This document shows positions 1 to 9,400 of a stretch of 64,000 nt of DNA, piece by piece. Each line of letters starts with the position of its first letter. Within the stretch, counting starts at the first letter, position 1. Source of the stretch: Ottowia sp. SB7-C50 (GTDB taxonomy: Bacteria; Pseudomonadota; Gammaproteobacteria; Burkholderiales; Burkholderiaceae_C); contig NZ_CP136995.1 in NCBI RefSeq assembly GCF_033110285.1, positions 868,001 through 932,000 of the forward strand. Reading direction: 5' to 3'. Below the pieces are notes generated by a model. The model ran no database searches. It saw only the letters and a program-made list of their open reading frames with translations, and was not told the origin of the DNA. The translations under genes were made by a program, and so were the position numbers.

Positions 1-87
1 ACGCGGCTTGGTGCTTCGCGCTTCGGCGGCCAGCGGCAGCAACACCAGGGCGGCGGACAGGGTCAGGGTGAGCTTGGTCAAGGGCAT
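1..87 (-). CDS. Exported protein of unknown function, N-terminal fragment
   Basis: Only the first 29 codons lie in the window; the gene runs off the left edge. The visible part starts MPLTKLTLTLSAALVLLPLA and continues AEARSTKPR. This is a classical signal peptide: two short positive positions, a hydrophobic core, and a probable cleavage after AEA. A GGAG sequence sits a few bases before the ATG, which supports the start. It follows hemL on the same strand after about 100 bases and may be cotranscribed with it. Nothing in the fragment identifies a family, so no function is offered beyond export to the periplasm or outer membrane. Confidence 0.6.
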   Translation of the reverse strand, partial: MPLTKLTLTLSAALVLLPLAAEARSTKPR

Positions 88-191
88 CGCTCCATGGAAG
101 GGTAGACGCACATGCTAAACGAGCCGACGCGCAACGGCTCAACCGGTCGTCAAGTGGGGCGGCGAGCCGTGGTGCAGAGCACGTCCGGGCC

Positions 192-1499
192 TCAGCGCAG
201 CGGCGCCAGCGCGTCGCGGAACGCGGACAGCGTGGCGTCGATGTCGGCATCGGTATGGGCGCCGCTGACGAAGCCGGCCTCGTACAGCGCCGGCGCGATG
301 TAGACACCACGGTCCAGCAGGCCATGGAACAGCTGGTTGAAGCGCGTGCCGTCGGTCTTCATCACCTGCGTGTAGTTCTGCGGCAGCTCGGGCAGCAGGA
401 AGAAGCCGAACATGCCGCCCTCGCAGTCCGCGCTGAAAGGCACGCCGGCCTGCGCGGCCTCGGCCTTCAGGCCGTCGACGAGGCGGCGCGTGCGGGCGCT
501 CAGCGCGTCGAAGAAGCCGGGCTTCCTGATTTCGCGCAGCGTGGCCAGCCCGCATGCGGTGGCCACCGGGTTGCCCGACAAGGTGCCGGCCTGATAGACC
601 GGGCCGAGCGGCGCCAGTTGCTCCATCACCGCGCGCTTGCCGCCGAAGGCCGCCAGCGGCATGCCGCCGCCGATGACCTTGCCCATCACGGTGATGTCGG
701 GCTCGAAGCCGGGGATGGCCTGGGCGTAGACGCTTTGCGCGCTGCCCAGCGCCACGCGGCAGCCGGTCATGACTTCGTCGTAGATCAGCAGCGCGCCATG
801 CTGCGTGCACAGCTCGCGGCAGCGGCGGGTGAATTCGACACTGGCGCGCACGAAGTTCATGTTGCCGGCAATCGGCTCGATGATCAGGCCGGCGATCTGG
901 ACGCCGTGCAGTGCAAAGGCTTCTTCGAGCTGCGTGACGTTGTTGTATTCGAGCACCAGCGTGTGCTGCACCACGTCGGGCGGCACGCCGGCGCTGGTCG
1001 GGTTGCCGAAGGTGGCCAGCCCCGAGCCGGCCTTGACCAGCAGCGCGTCGGCGTGGCCGTGGTAGCAGCCCTCGAACTTGATGATCTTGTTGCGCCCGGT
1101 GGCGCCGCGCGCCAGTCGGATCGCCGTCATGCCGGCCTCCGTGCCGCTGCTGACCAGGCGCAGCATCTCCATGCTGGGCACCAGCGAGAGGATTTCCTCG
1201 GCCAATTCGATCTCGCGCTCGGTCGGCGCGCCATACGAAAAGCCCTCGACGGCGGCCTTCTGCACGGCTTCGAGCACGGCGGGGTGGCCGTGGCCCAGGA
1301 TCATGGGGCCCCAGGAGCCGATGTAGTCGATGTAGCGGGTGCCATTGGCGTCCCAGAAATAGGCGCCTTCGGCGCGCTGCACGAAGCGCGGCGTGCCGCC
1401 CACGGCGCGAAACGCCCGTACCGGCGAGTTGACGCCGCCAGGAATCACCTGGCGCGCGCGCGCCATCAGGGTTTCGTTCAGGTCAGTGCTTGGTTTCAT
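192..1499 (-). CDS. hemL: Glutamate-1-semialdehyde 2,1-aminomutase
   Basis: HemL converts glutamate-1-semialdehyde to 5-aminolevulinate, the last step of the C5 route to tetrapyrroles (heme), in the cytoplasm with a PLP cofactor. The 435-residue product is the normal family length. Visible family signatures are [10 protein letters not shown] near the N-terminus, [15 protein letters not shown], the glycine-rich YHGHAD loop, and the PLP-lysine motif [13 protein letters not shown]. The frame stays open upstream, but the start at MKPSTDLNE fits the family; a longer reading would only add out-of-frame thiD sequence. It overlaps the end of thiD by 17 bases, so the two are very likely cotranscribed and translationally coupled. 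Confidence 0.95.
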   Translation of the reverse strand: MKPSTDLNETLMARARQVIPGGVNSPVRAFRAVGGTPRFVQRAEGAYFWDANGTRYIDYIGSWGPMILGHGHPAVLEAVQKAAVEGFSYGAPTEREIELAEEILSLVPSMEMLRLVSSGTEAGMTAIRLARGATGRNKIIKFEGCYHGHADALLVKAGSGLATFGNPTSAGVPPDVVQHTLVLEYNNVTQLEEAFALHGVQIAGLIIEPIAGNMNFVRASVEFTRRCRELCTQHGALLIYDEVMTGCRVALGSAQSVYAQAIPGFEPDITVMGKVIGGGMPLAAFGGKRAVMEQLAPLGPVYQAGTLSGNPVATACGLATLREIRKPGFFDALSARTRRLVDGLKAEAAQAGVPFSADCEGGMFGFFLLPELPQNYTQVMKTDGTRFNQLFHGLLDRGVYIAPALYEAGFVSGAHTDADIDATLSAFRDALAPLR

Positions 1500-2421
1500 T
1501 GGAGGGGTGGGGAATGTCGATGAGGGTTTGTTCGCCGTCCCTCGTGTCGTCGTCCGGCCCGGAATCGGCCCAGAACAGGCGGTCGGCCACGGCGCGACCC
1601 ATGCCGGGCCGAAACCCGTGGTCCAGCGCCTGATCGAGGTATTGCAGCGCTTCACCCACCGCGTCCGTCAATTCGGAGCCGGTGGCGATCAGCGCGGTCA
1701 GTGCGGCCGACAGGATATCGCCCGCGCCGAGAAAGCCGGCGTCGATGCGTTCGAAGCTCTGGCTGAAGAGTTCGGCCTGCGGCGTGGCCAGCACGTTGCC
1801 CACTTGGTCGCCCGGCGTGGGCGCGCCGGTGATCAGCACATAGGACACACCCGCGTCGGCAGCGGCGCGCGCCAGGTCGACCGGGCGCGCGCGGCGGTCG
1901 GTGGCCGATTCGGGCAGCAGCCAGTGCCGCAGCGTCGTGTTGTTGCCCACCAGCACCGCCGTCTGCGGCAGCAGCAGCTCGCGGAAGGCGTCGAGATAGG
2001 TATCGATTTCATGCTCGTCCCACCACGACAGGTCGGGCAGGTAGGCGATGAGCGGCACCGTTGGGTAGTCGGAGGCGAAGGCGGCCACCTGCGAAACCGC
2101 CTCGGCGCCGCCGAGAAAGCCCACCTTGATGGCGTGGATGGGGATGTCTTCCGCGACAGCCGCCGCCTGTTCGGCCACGGCGCTGTCGTCGAGCGCCATG
2201 TGGCTGTGGATCTCGCGCGTGTCGCGCACGTACACGCCCGTGACTACCGGCAGCGCATGCGCGCCGATGGAGGCGATGACCATGGCGTCGCTGCTCGCGC
2301 CGCCGGCACCGGTCGGGTCGCTGGCGTTGAAGCTCAGTACGCAGGGCAGGGTGTCGTTTTCTTCTGACACCCCGGCGTTGTCGTTATCGCGCGACGGATC
2401 GGACGCACTGCTGCGGGTCAT
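1483..2421 (-). CDS. thiD: Hydroxymethylpyrimidine/phosphomethylpyrimidine kinase
   Basis: ThiD phosphorylates hydroxymethylpyrimidine and its monophosphate in thiamine synthesis, in the cytoplasm. The 312-residue protein has the ribokinase-fold hallmarks: the N-terminal [12 protein letters not shown] motif that binds substrate and phosphate, and a C-terminal GAGD motif ([14 protein letters not shown]) that carries the catalytic aspartate. The first 25 residues or so are acidic and polar and are not part of the fold. The stop lies inside hemL (17-base overlap). Upstream, the region shared with the divergent rubredoxin gene holds a small inverted repeat (ACACC-AACC-GGTGT, 2447-2460) of unknown meaning. 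Confidence 0.9.
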   Translation of the reverse strand: MTRSSASDPSRDNDNAGVSEENDTLPCVLSFNASDPTGAGGASSDAMVIASIGAHALPVVTGVYVRDTREIHSHMALDDSAVAEQAAAVAEDIPIHAIKVGFLGGAEAVSQVAAFASDYPTVPLIAYLPDLSWWDEHEIDTYLDAFRELLLPQTAVLVGNNTTLRHWLLPESATDRRARPVDLARAAADAGVSYVLITGAPTPGDQVGNVLATPQAELFSQSFERIDAGFLGAGDILSAALTALIATGSELTDAVGEALQYLDQALDHGFRPGMGRAVADRLFWADSGPDDDTRDGEQTLIDIPHPSNETKH

Positions 2422-2477
2422 GGGCTCAAATAGGACATCGGGCGCGACACCAACCGGTGTGCTGCATACCCCGCAGA

Positions 2478-2483
2478 TACAAT
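2478..2483 (+). promoter_or_regulatory. Candidate -10 box for the rubredoxin gene
   Basis: TACAAT stands about 35 bases before the rubredoxin start in the 97-base gap between divergent thiD and rubredoxin. An AAGGA sequence (2496-2500) follows, rather far from the ATG at 2519. No convincing -35 was seen. Confidence 0.35.
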
Positions 2484-2518
2484 CATTTGCATTTTAAGGA
2501 CGCGCGACCTAAGCTGTG

Positions 2519-2689
2519 ATGAATATGAAAACTTGGATGTGCCTGATTTGCGGCTGGCTGTACGACGAGTCCGAAGGCGCACCCGACCATGGTATCGCGC
2601 CCGGCACGCCGTGGGAGCAGGTGCCCATGAACTGGACTTGTCCCGAATGCGGGGCCAGGAAGGAAGATTTCGAAATGGTGCAGATCTGA
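2519..2689 (+). CDS. rubA: Rubredoxin
   Basis: A 56-residue one-iron electron carrier. The two iron-binding knuckles are plain: CLICGWLYDE (residues 8-11 region) and CPECGARKEDFEMV (residues 41-44 region), giving the four cysteine ligands, with the usual PGTPWEQVP segment between them. Rubredoxins pass single electrons in the cytoplasm, for example to alkane hydroxylases or to oxygen- and superoxide-detoxifying enzymes; the partner is not evident here. The start at 2519 is preceded in frame by a GTG (2516) and a stop (2510), so the N-terminus cannot be much longer. In this lineage rubredoxin commonly sits between thiD and the pil-chp operon. Confidence 0.93.
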   Translation: MNMKTWMCLICGWLYDESEGAPDHGIAPGTPWEQVPMNWTCPECGARKEDFEMVQI

Positions 2690-2764
2690 TGGCCCGCACG
2701 CGGGTGATCGATCTGTAGGACGGAAGGGGCCGCACGCGGCCCGCACGCAGAGTCGCGAGGGGTC

Positions 2765-3151
2765 ATGACATCAAGGCGAGTGCTCGTCATCGACGACAGC
2801 AACACCATTCGGCGCAGCGCCGAGATATTTCTCAAGCAGGGCGGTCACGAAGTGATGCTGGCCGAGGACGGATTCGATGCGCTGGCCAAGGTCAACGACA
2901 CGCAGCCCGACCTGATCTTCTGCGACATCCTGATGCCGCGGTTGGATGGATATCAGACCTGCGCCATCATCAAGCGCAACGAAAAGTTCGCATCCACGCC
3001 GGTGGTGATGCTGTCGTCCAAGGACGGCGTGTTCGACAAGGCGCGCGGCCGCATGGTGGGCTCGCAGGATTACCTCACCAAGCCATTCACCAAGAGCCAG
3101 TTGCTGCAGGCGGTGCAGCAGTTTGGCGCCGCTGCCGAAGGAGCCGTGTGA
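2765..3151 (+). CDS. pilG: Twitching-motility response regulator PilG
   Basis: A stand-alone CheY-like receiver of 128 residues. The acidic pocket (VLVIDDSNTIRRS), the phosphorylated aspartate in FCDILMPRLDG, the switch region VVMLSSKDG and the conserved lysine in LTKPFT are all present. By analogy with Pseudomonas, PilG is phosphorylated by the ChpA kinase and promotes type IV pilus extension and cAMP signalling. It is first in an operon with pilH, pilI, pilJ and chpA; its TGA overlaps the pilH ATG (TGATG), a sign of translational coupling. Confidence 0.92.
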   Translation: MTSRRVLVIDDSNTIRRSAEIFLKQGGHEVMLAEDGFDALAKVNDTQPDLIFCDILMPRLDGYQTCAIIKRNEKFASTPVVMLSSKDGVFDKARGRMVGSQDYLTKPFTKSQLLQAVQQFGAAAEGAV

Positions 3152-3516
3152 TGCCGATTCGCAACGTGCTGATCGTGGACGATTCGAAGACCGAACTGCT
3201 GTACCTGGGCGACATGCTCCGGAAGGCGGGCTACACCGTCGTCACGGCCGAGAACGGCGAAGACGCGCTGCGCCGCATGGAGCAGTCGCGGCCCGACCTG
3301 ATCCTGATGGACGTAGTGATGCCCGGCCAGAACGGCTTTCAGCTGACGCGCGGCATCTCGCGCGACCCGCGCTACGCGGGCGTGCCCATCATCATGTGCA
3401 CCAGCAAGAACCAGGAAACCGACCGGGTGTGGGGCATGCGGCAGGGCGCGCGCGACTACGTCACCAAGCCGGTGGACCAGGCCGAACTGCTCGGCAAGAT
3501 CAAGGCGCTTGGCTGA
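3151..3516 (+). CDS. pilH: Twitching-motility response regulator PilH
   Basis: A second single-domain receiver, 121 residues. It shows VLIVDDSKTE, the phospho-acceptor aspartate in LILMDVVMPGQNG, the switch residues IIMCTSKNQETD and the lysine in YVTKPVD. In the Pil-Chp model PilH is the retraction-side regulator or phosphate sink that balances PilG. The ATG at 3151 overlaps the pilG stop; a GTG three bases earlier is possible but lies inside pilG. The spacing to pilI is five bases. Confidence 0.92.
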   Translation: MPIRNVLIVDDSKTELLYLGDMLRKAGYTVVTAENGEDALRRMEQSRPDLILMDVVMPGQNGFQLTRGISRDPRYAGVPIIMCTSKNQETDRVWGMRQGARDYVTKPVDQAELLGKIKALG

Positions 3517-3520
3517 TCGC

Positions 3521-4054
3521 ATGTCGTCCAAGCAAGCCCTGCGCGAGTTTCAGAGCCGGCTGGCCGAGCGGCTGCAGTCGGCACGCACCGTGGGCGTCAC
3601 GGCGTCGTGGCTGGCGGTGGAAGCCGGCGCGGCGCGCCTGCTGTTCCCCTTGAGCCATGCCGGCGAAATCTTTTCCTGGACCGACGTGCAGCGCGTGCCC
3701 TATGTCCAGCCGTGGTTTATGGGCGTGGCCAACCTGAGGGGGTCGCTTTCGGGGGTGATCGATCTGGCGGCCTTCATCAGCGAGCGCGGCACGCCCCGCG
3801 TGCGGAACGACAGCGAAACCTCGCAATGCCGCCTGGTGGCACTGAATCCGCTGCTCGAAGCGCACTGTGCGCTGCTGGTCGATCGCCTGCTGGGGCTGCG
3901 CACGCGAGAGGCGTTTGTGTCCTCGGGGCCCGCCGACGAGGGCGCGCCCAACTACTTTGGCCACCGCTACACGGATCTGGACGATCGGCCGTGGCAGGAA
4001 TTGAATCTCCAGCTTCTGTCCCAGCACCCTTCGTTTCTCAGCGTCGGTGCTTGA
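3521..4054 (+). CDS. pilI: CheW-like coupling protein PilI
   Basis: A 177-residue CheW-fold adaptor that bridges the PilJ receptor and the ChpA kinase at the inner face of the membrane. Family features include LLFPLSHAGEIFSW, the PWFMGVANLRG core (the usual W-x-x-G-x-x-N-x-R-G pattern) and GVIDLAAFI. ATG at 3521 (MSSKQALREF) was chosen; the frame also offers a TTG at 3509 inside the end of pilH. The C-terminus overlaps no gene, and pilJ begins 26 bases later. Confidence 0.9.
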   Translation: MSSKQALREFQSRLAERLQSARTVGVTASWLAVEAGAARLLFPLSHAGEIFSWTDVQRVPYVQPWFMGVANLRGSLSGVIDLAAFISERGTPRVRNDSETSQCRLVALNPLLEAHCALLVDRLLGLRTREAFVSSGPADEGAPNYFGHRYTDLDDRPWQELNLQLLSQHPSFLSVGA

Positions 4055-4079
4055 ACCCCGTTTTCTCAAGGTTTGCAAC

Positions 4080-6329
4080 ATGGCCACTTCCGATCTGCTC
4101 AAGAAAACGCCGTCGGCATCCCCGGTGGAAGGCGACAACGTCCCGCGACATGAAGAACTGACGGTGGCCTCGTTGGCGCCGGTGAGCCATGAATCGCCCG
4201 TGATGGCGGACAGCACTGGCCTGGGCTTGGGCGTGGACCAGCCGAACGCGCCGGCCGTACCCGCCGACGAAGCCTTCGCCGTGCCACTGCTGGGTTCGCG
4301 CACCGCGGCCGTGCACCAGCGCCTGCTGTCGATACTGCTGGCGCTGTCGCTGCTGGCCCTGGCGTTGATGGTGTATCTGACGGTCTCGCAGACCGGCAAG
4401 GGCTCGCAACAGGTGGCGGCCGTCGGTCAGTCGCTGATGCAGTCGCAGCGGCTGGCGAAATCGGTGTCGCAGGCGCTGATCGGCAATGCCGAGGCCTTTC
4501 CGGAACTGAAGGAAAGCGCTGCGGCGCTGTCGGGCAACGTGCAGGGCCTGCAGTCCGGCAGCGCGACCATCCCGGCGCTGGGCGAGGCGTACAGCACCGA
4601 GATGGGCAAGATCCTGCCTCTGGTCGAGCGCGCCAACAAGAACGCCGCCACCGTGATGGGCCAGCAGAAGACGCTGACGGAGGTGGGCTCGGCCCTGCGC
4701 TCGGTCAGCCGCCAGTCGTCCGACCTGCTGGAACTGGCCGAAACCGTATCGTCGCTGAAGCTGCAGCAGAACGCACCGGCCTCCGAAATTTCCGCCGCCG
4801 GTCAGCTGGTGATGCTGACGCAGCGCATCGGCAAGTCGGCCAACGAATTCCTGACCATGGAGGGCGTGAGTCCCGAGGCCGTGTTCCTGCTCGGCAAGGA
4901 CCTGAATTCCTTCAAGGACGTCGCGCAGGGGCTGCTGGACGGCAGCGCGGAGCTGCGGCTGTCGCGCGTGCGCGATGAGCAGACGCGCGAGCGCCTGAAC
5001 GAACTGTTGAAGATGTACGAGGAAACGCGCACCCAGGCCGGTGGCATCCTCGGCAACCTGCAGGGCCTGGTGTCGGCGCGCGAGGCGCAGACTTCCATCG
5101 TGGCCGACAGCGAACCCCTGCGCAAGGAACTCGAAGCCCTGCAGGAAAGGCTGGCGGGCGTGTCGGGCCTGGGCTTCACGGGCCTGCTGATGCTGCTGGT
5201 GCCGGCGGCGCTGGCGCTGCTGGCCGCCGCGGGCCTGGCCTACGTGCAACTGCGGGAGAGCCGCCAGCGCCAGCAACTGGCCGAACAGCAGCGCCACGCA
5301 GCCGAATTGCAGCAACAGGAAGGCAAACGCGTCAACGACGCCAACCAGGCGGCGATTCTGCGGCTGATGAACGAATTGCAGACGGTGGCCGAGGGCGACC
5401 TGACGCAGGAAGCCACCGTGACCGAGGACATCACGGGTGCCATCGCCGACTCGGTGAACTACACGGTGGAAGAACTGCGCTCGCTGGTGGGCAACGTGCA
5501 GAGCACCGCGACCCGGGTCGCCCAGACCACTTCAAAGGTCGAAACGACGTCGACCGAACTGCTGGCCACCTCGACCGAACAGCTGCGTGAGATCCGTGAA
5601 ACCGGCCAGTCGGTGCTCGACATGGCGGCGCGCATCAACGACGTGTCGGCACAGGCGCAGGAATCGGCCTCGGTGGCGCGGCAGTCGCGCGAGGCCGCTG
5701 AAACCGGTCTGGCCGCGGTGCAGAACGCCATCGGCGGCATGAACGCGATCCGCGACCAGATTCAGGAAACGTCCAAGCGCATCAAGCGCCTCGGCGAATC
5801 CTCGCAGGAGATCGGCGAAATCACCGAACTGATTGCAGACATTACCGAGCAGACCAACGTGCTGGCGCTCAACGCGGCCATCCAGGCCGCGTCGGCCGGC
5901 GAAGCCGGGCGCGGTTTCTCGGTGGTGGCCGAGGAAGTGCAGCGGCTGGCCGAACGTTCGGGCGACGCCACGCGGCAGATCGCGGCGCTGGTGAAGGCCA
6001 TTCAGACTGACACCCAAGGCGCCGTGGCCGCCATGGAGCGCTCGACGCAGGGCGTGGTCGAGGGCGCGCGACTGTCCGACAACGCAGGTACCGCGCTGTC
6101 CGAGATCGACCGCGTGTCGCGCCGTCTGGCCGAACTGATCGAGCAGATTTCCGCCTCTGCGTCCAAGGAGGCCGATCAGGCCAACGAGGTGGCGGGCAAC
6201 ATCCAGCACATCTTCGCCGTGACCGAACAGACCGGCGAGAGCACGCGCTCCACCGCCAACCAGGTTCGTGATCTGGCGCGCATGGCCGATGAACTGCGGC
6301 AGTCGGTGGCCCGATTCAAGATTGCCTGA
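4080..6329 (+). CDS. pilJ: Methyl-accepting chemotaxis-type receptor PilJ
   Basis: The inner-membrane sensor of the Pil-Chp system, 749 residues. After a polar cytoplasmic segment of about 75 residues comes a first membrane helix (LLALSLLALALMVYL), a helical periplasmic sensing region of roughly 270 residues, a second helix near residue 375 (LLMLLVPAALALLAA), then HAMP-like and coiled-coil signalling regions. The MCP hairpin tip is recognisable (ITEQTNVLALNAAIQAASAG followed by EAGRGFSVVAEEVQRLAERS). The ATG at 4080 with AAGG eight bases before it was preferred to a GTG at 4047 that overlaps pilI. Its signals reach ChpA through PilI. Confidence 0.92.
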   Translation: MATSDLLKKTPSASPVEGDNVPRHEELTVASLAPVSHESPVMADSTGLGLGVDQPNAPAVPADEAFAVPLLGSRTAAVHQRLLSILLALSLLALALMVYLTVSQTGKGSQQVAAVGQSLMQSQRLAKSVSQALIGNAEAFPELKESAAALSGNVQGLQSGSATIPALGEAYSTEMGKILPLVERANKNAATVMGQQKTLTEVGSALRSVSRQSSDLLELAETVSSLKLQQNAPASEISAAGQLVMLTQRIGKSANEFLTMEGVSPEAVFLLGKDLNSFKDVAQGLLDGSAELRLSRVRDEQTRERLNELLKMYEETRTQAGGILGNLQGLVSAREAQTSIVADSEPLRKELEALQERLAGVSGLGFTGLLMLLVPAALALLAAAGLAYVQLRESRQRQQLAEQQRHAAELQQQEGKRVNDANQAAILRLMNELQTVAEGDLTQEATVTEDITGAIADSVNYTVEELRSLVGNVQSTATRVAQTTSKVETTSTELLATSTEQLREIRETGQSVLDMAARINDVSAQAQESASVARQSREAAETGLAAVQNAIGGMNAIRDQIQETSKRIKRLGESSQEIGEITELIADITEQTNVLALNAAIQAASAGEAGRGFSVVAEEVQRLAERSGDATRQIAALVKAIQTDTQGAVAAMERSTQGVVEGARLSDNAGTALSEIDRVSRRLAELIEQISASASKEADQANEVAGNIQHIFAVTEQTGESTRSTANQVRDLARMADELRQSVARFKIA

Positions 6330-6406
6330 GCGGCCGATGAGGGCAGTGCCCGCGGCACCCTGCTGGGGCCTGCCTTTTGCAGAACGCGTCTGGAGTGCAT
6401 GAAGTC

Positions 6407-9400
6407 ATGGTGATGAGCCAGTCCGCCGAACACAGCGCAACAGATGGCGCTCCCGCCACCGACCTGGGCCCGCTGGCCTGGGTGCTGGATGAATCGCGCA
6501 AGTCCATCGAATCGGCCAGCCGAGCCATCAAGCGCTTTGCCCACGACGCCGAAGCCGCGCGCGGCGTCGATCTGACTTCGATCGACGCCAGCACCTTGCG
6601 CGTGGCGCGCCAGCAGTTGCATCAGGTGGTCGGCGCGCTGGAGATGGTGGGGCAATCGGTGCCTGCCCAGATGGTGCGTGCGATGGAAGGCGCGGCGCAG
6701 CGCTTTGTCACGCATCCCGAGCAATGCACCGAAAGCGCCGCGCAGACGCTGGAGCGCGCTGGCTTCGCCTTGATCGAATACCTGGACGCGCAGTTGGGTG
6801 AGCGCCCGCGCCCGGCGCTGGGGCTGTTTCCCCAATTCAAGCAAGTCCAGGAAATGGCCGGCGCGGACCGGATTCATCCAGCCGACCTGTCGACTGTGCC
6901 CTGGCGGTGGATTGACCCCGTGGTGCCCGCCGCGGCGCACCCGTTGGCATACAGCCCCGAGGTCCGCGGGCGCCTGGATCAGCGCGTGCTCAAGCTGATG
7001 AAGCACGACGATCTGAATGCGGCGTCCGAACTCAGCATGATCAGCCTGGGGCTGGCGCAAGGCGAAAGCGCCCGCCAGCCCGCCATTTTCTGGAAGCTGT
7101 CAGCGGGTTTTTTCGAGGCGCTGGGCCAGGCGCTGATTCCCGTCGATCTGTATGCCAAGCGCGCCGCGTCACGCGTGCTGCTGCAATTCGCCTCGCTGGC
7201 GCGCGGTGATCAGGGCGTGTCGGAGCGCCTGGCGCACGACCTCCTGTTTTTCTGCGGCCAGGCCGCCCCATCGGCGCCGTCTGATGCACCCGCATTGGCG
7301 GGCGTGCGAAAGGCCTGGTCGCTGGACCGTGAACCTCCTGCGCGCTACGACGAGTCCACCTTCGGCCTGTATGACCCGTCGCTGCTGGTCCAGGCCCGGC
7401 GGCGGATCGAGCAGGTCAAGGAAAACTGGTCCGTGCTGGCCGGCGGTGATCTGACGCGCATGAAAGCGTGCGTCGACCAGTTCGGCCTGGTGGCCGAATC
7501 GCTCGAGAAGCTGCATGAGCAAGGCCGACCGCTGGCAGAAGTGCTCAACCAGACGGCGGAGCACATTGCGCAGTCGGGCAAGGCGCCCCATCCCGAACTT
7601 GCCATGGAGATGGCGACCGCGGTGCTGTTCCTCGAAGCCTCGTTTGCCGACTTCCGGCCCGGCGACCCTGCCTTTGCCACGCGCATGCGCCAGCTGGCGC
7701 AGCGCCTGGATTCGGTGCGCGAGGGCGCCGTGGCGCCGCCCCTTGAGCCGTGGATGGAGGATCTGTATCGCCGCGTGAGCGATCGCCAGACCATGGGCAC
7801 GGTGGTGGGTGAGCTGCGCGTCACGCTGAGCCAGGTCGAGCAGCACCTGGACCAGTTCTTCCGCCACCCGGCGGACACCGGCCCGCTCGCGCCCGTGCCC
7901 GGCCTCATGGGCCAGATGCGGGGCGTGCTGTCGGTGCTGGGGCTTGATCAGGCCGCCACCGCGGTCGGCCACATGCGCGATGCGGTGAGCGAGTTTCTGT
8001 TGCAGGATGCGGACGTCGAGCCCGCCCGCGCGGCGGGCACCTTCGAACGGCTGGGCAACAGCCTGGGCGCCCTGGGCTTTCAGATCGACATGCTGGCTTA
8101 CCAGCCCATGCTCGCACGCCGGTTGTTCGTGTACGACGCCGCCGCGGGCGAGTTGCGGCATGTGTCCGGGCGCCTGGGCGGTTCTGCCGTGGCCGTGCCG
8201 CCCGCCTTCGACACGGGCACCGTGGACATGGCGCTCGACATCGACGACGTGCCGCCAGAGGTCAAGCCGTCGACCGAGCTGCCCGACACGACCCAGCCGC
8301 ACGCAGCGATGCTCGGTCAACTGGACCAGATCGCCACCCGGGCGGCGCTGGATGAAAAGCCGCAGCTGGCGCAGGTCGCACAACGCGCCGCGGAGGCCGC
8401 GCGCGCGCGCGACACCGCGGAACTGACGGGCGCGCTGGAGGCTCTCGAGGCCACGGCCAGCGTGCCTGTGACCGCACCTGAACCCACCGCGGCGACCGCG
8501 CCGGGTGACGACGACCTGCAGGACGACGACCTGCTCGACATCTTCCTCGATGAAGCACGCGAGGTGGTGCAGGGCGGCAGTGAAGCGATTGAGGCGCTGG
8601 GCAGCGAGCCTGGCGACATGGCGCAGCAAACGGCGCTGCGCCGGGCGTTCCACACGCTCAAGGGCAGCTCGCGCATGGTGGGCCTGGCGCAGTTTGGCGA
8701 GGCGGCCTGGTCCATGGAGCGCATGATGAACGCGTGGCTGGCAGATGAGAAGCCCGTGACGGAAGACGTGCGCTCGCTGGCGGCCGACGCGATGCGCGGC
8801 TTCGACGCCTGGGTGCAGGACATCGCGACCCATGGCAGCTCGGACTGGAGCGCCGAGCCGTTTTCGGTCGCCGCCGATGCGCTGCGACTGGAGGGTCGGC
8901 GCCTGCCCTTGCGCTGGGGCCCGGATGATGCGACGAATGTGCTGACGGAACAGGTAGGCTATGTGGACGCCTTCCCGGCGAGCCGTCTCGACGCGCCTGG
9001 CGTGACCGATGCCCCGCAAGCCCTCGCGTCCTTTGACCTGCCGGATCTGGAGCTGGACGGTGCGGAACTGACGGATACGCCTGTGGATGACGAGGTGGTA
9101 TCGGCGGTGCCCGATGAGGTGCCAGTGGCCGAGGCCATCGAAATGTTCGAATGGGACCTCTCCGATGCCGAACTGAGCACGGACAGCGACCTTGCGTTGC
9201 CGGAGGTGGTAGAGCTCGATGCGACGACGCTGTCCCTGGCGCCTGAACCGGCGGCAGAAGTGGTTGCACTGGCGCTCGACGCCGCCACTTTCGCGGATTT
9301 TCCCGACCTGGCGCTGCCACCCCCGCCCGCGGCGCCGGATCATCGTCCGACCGAGGCCGAGCCGCTCCAACTCCTGAGCCACTCGCCGGCAGCGCACGAC

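Noticed and set aside
4038..5315. A minus-strand frame of 425 codons opposite pilJ
   Set aside because: Antisense shadow of a gene with strong third-position G/C bias; the product is a histidine- and glutamine-rich sequence without a family.
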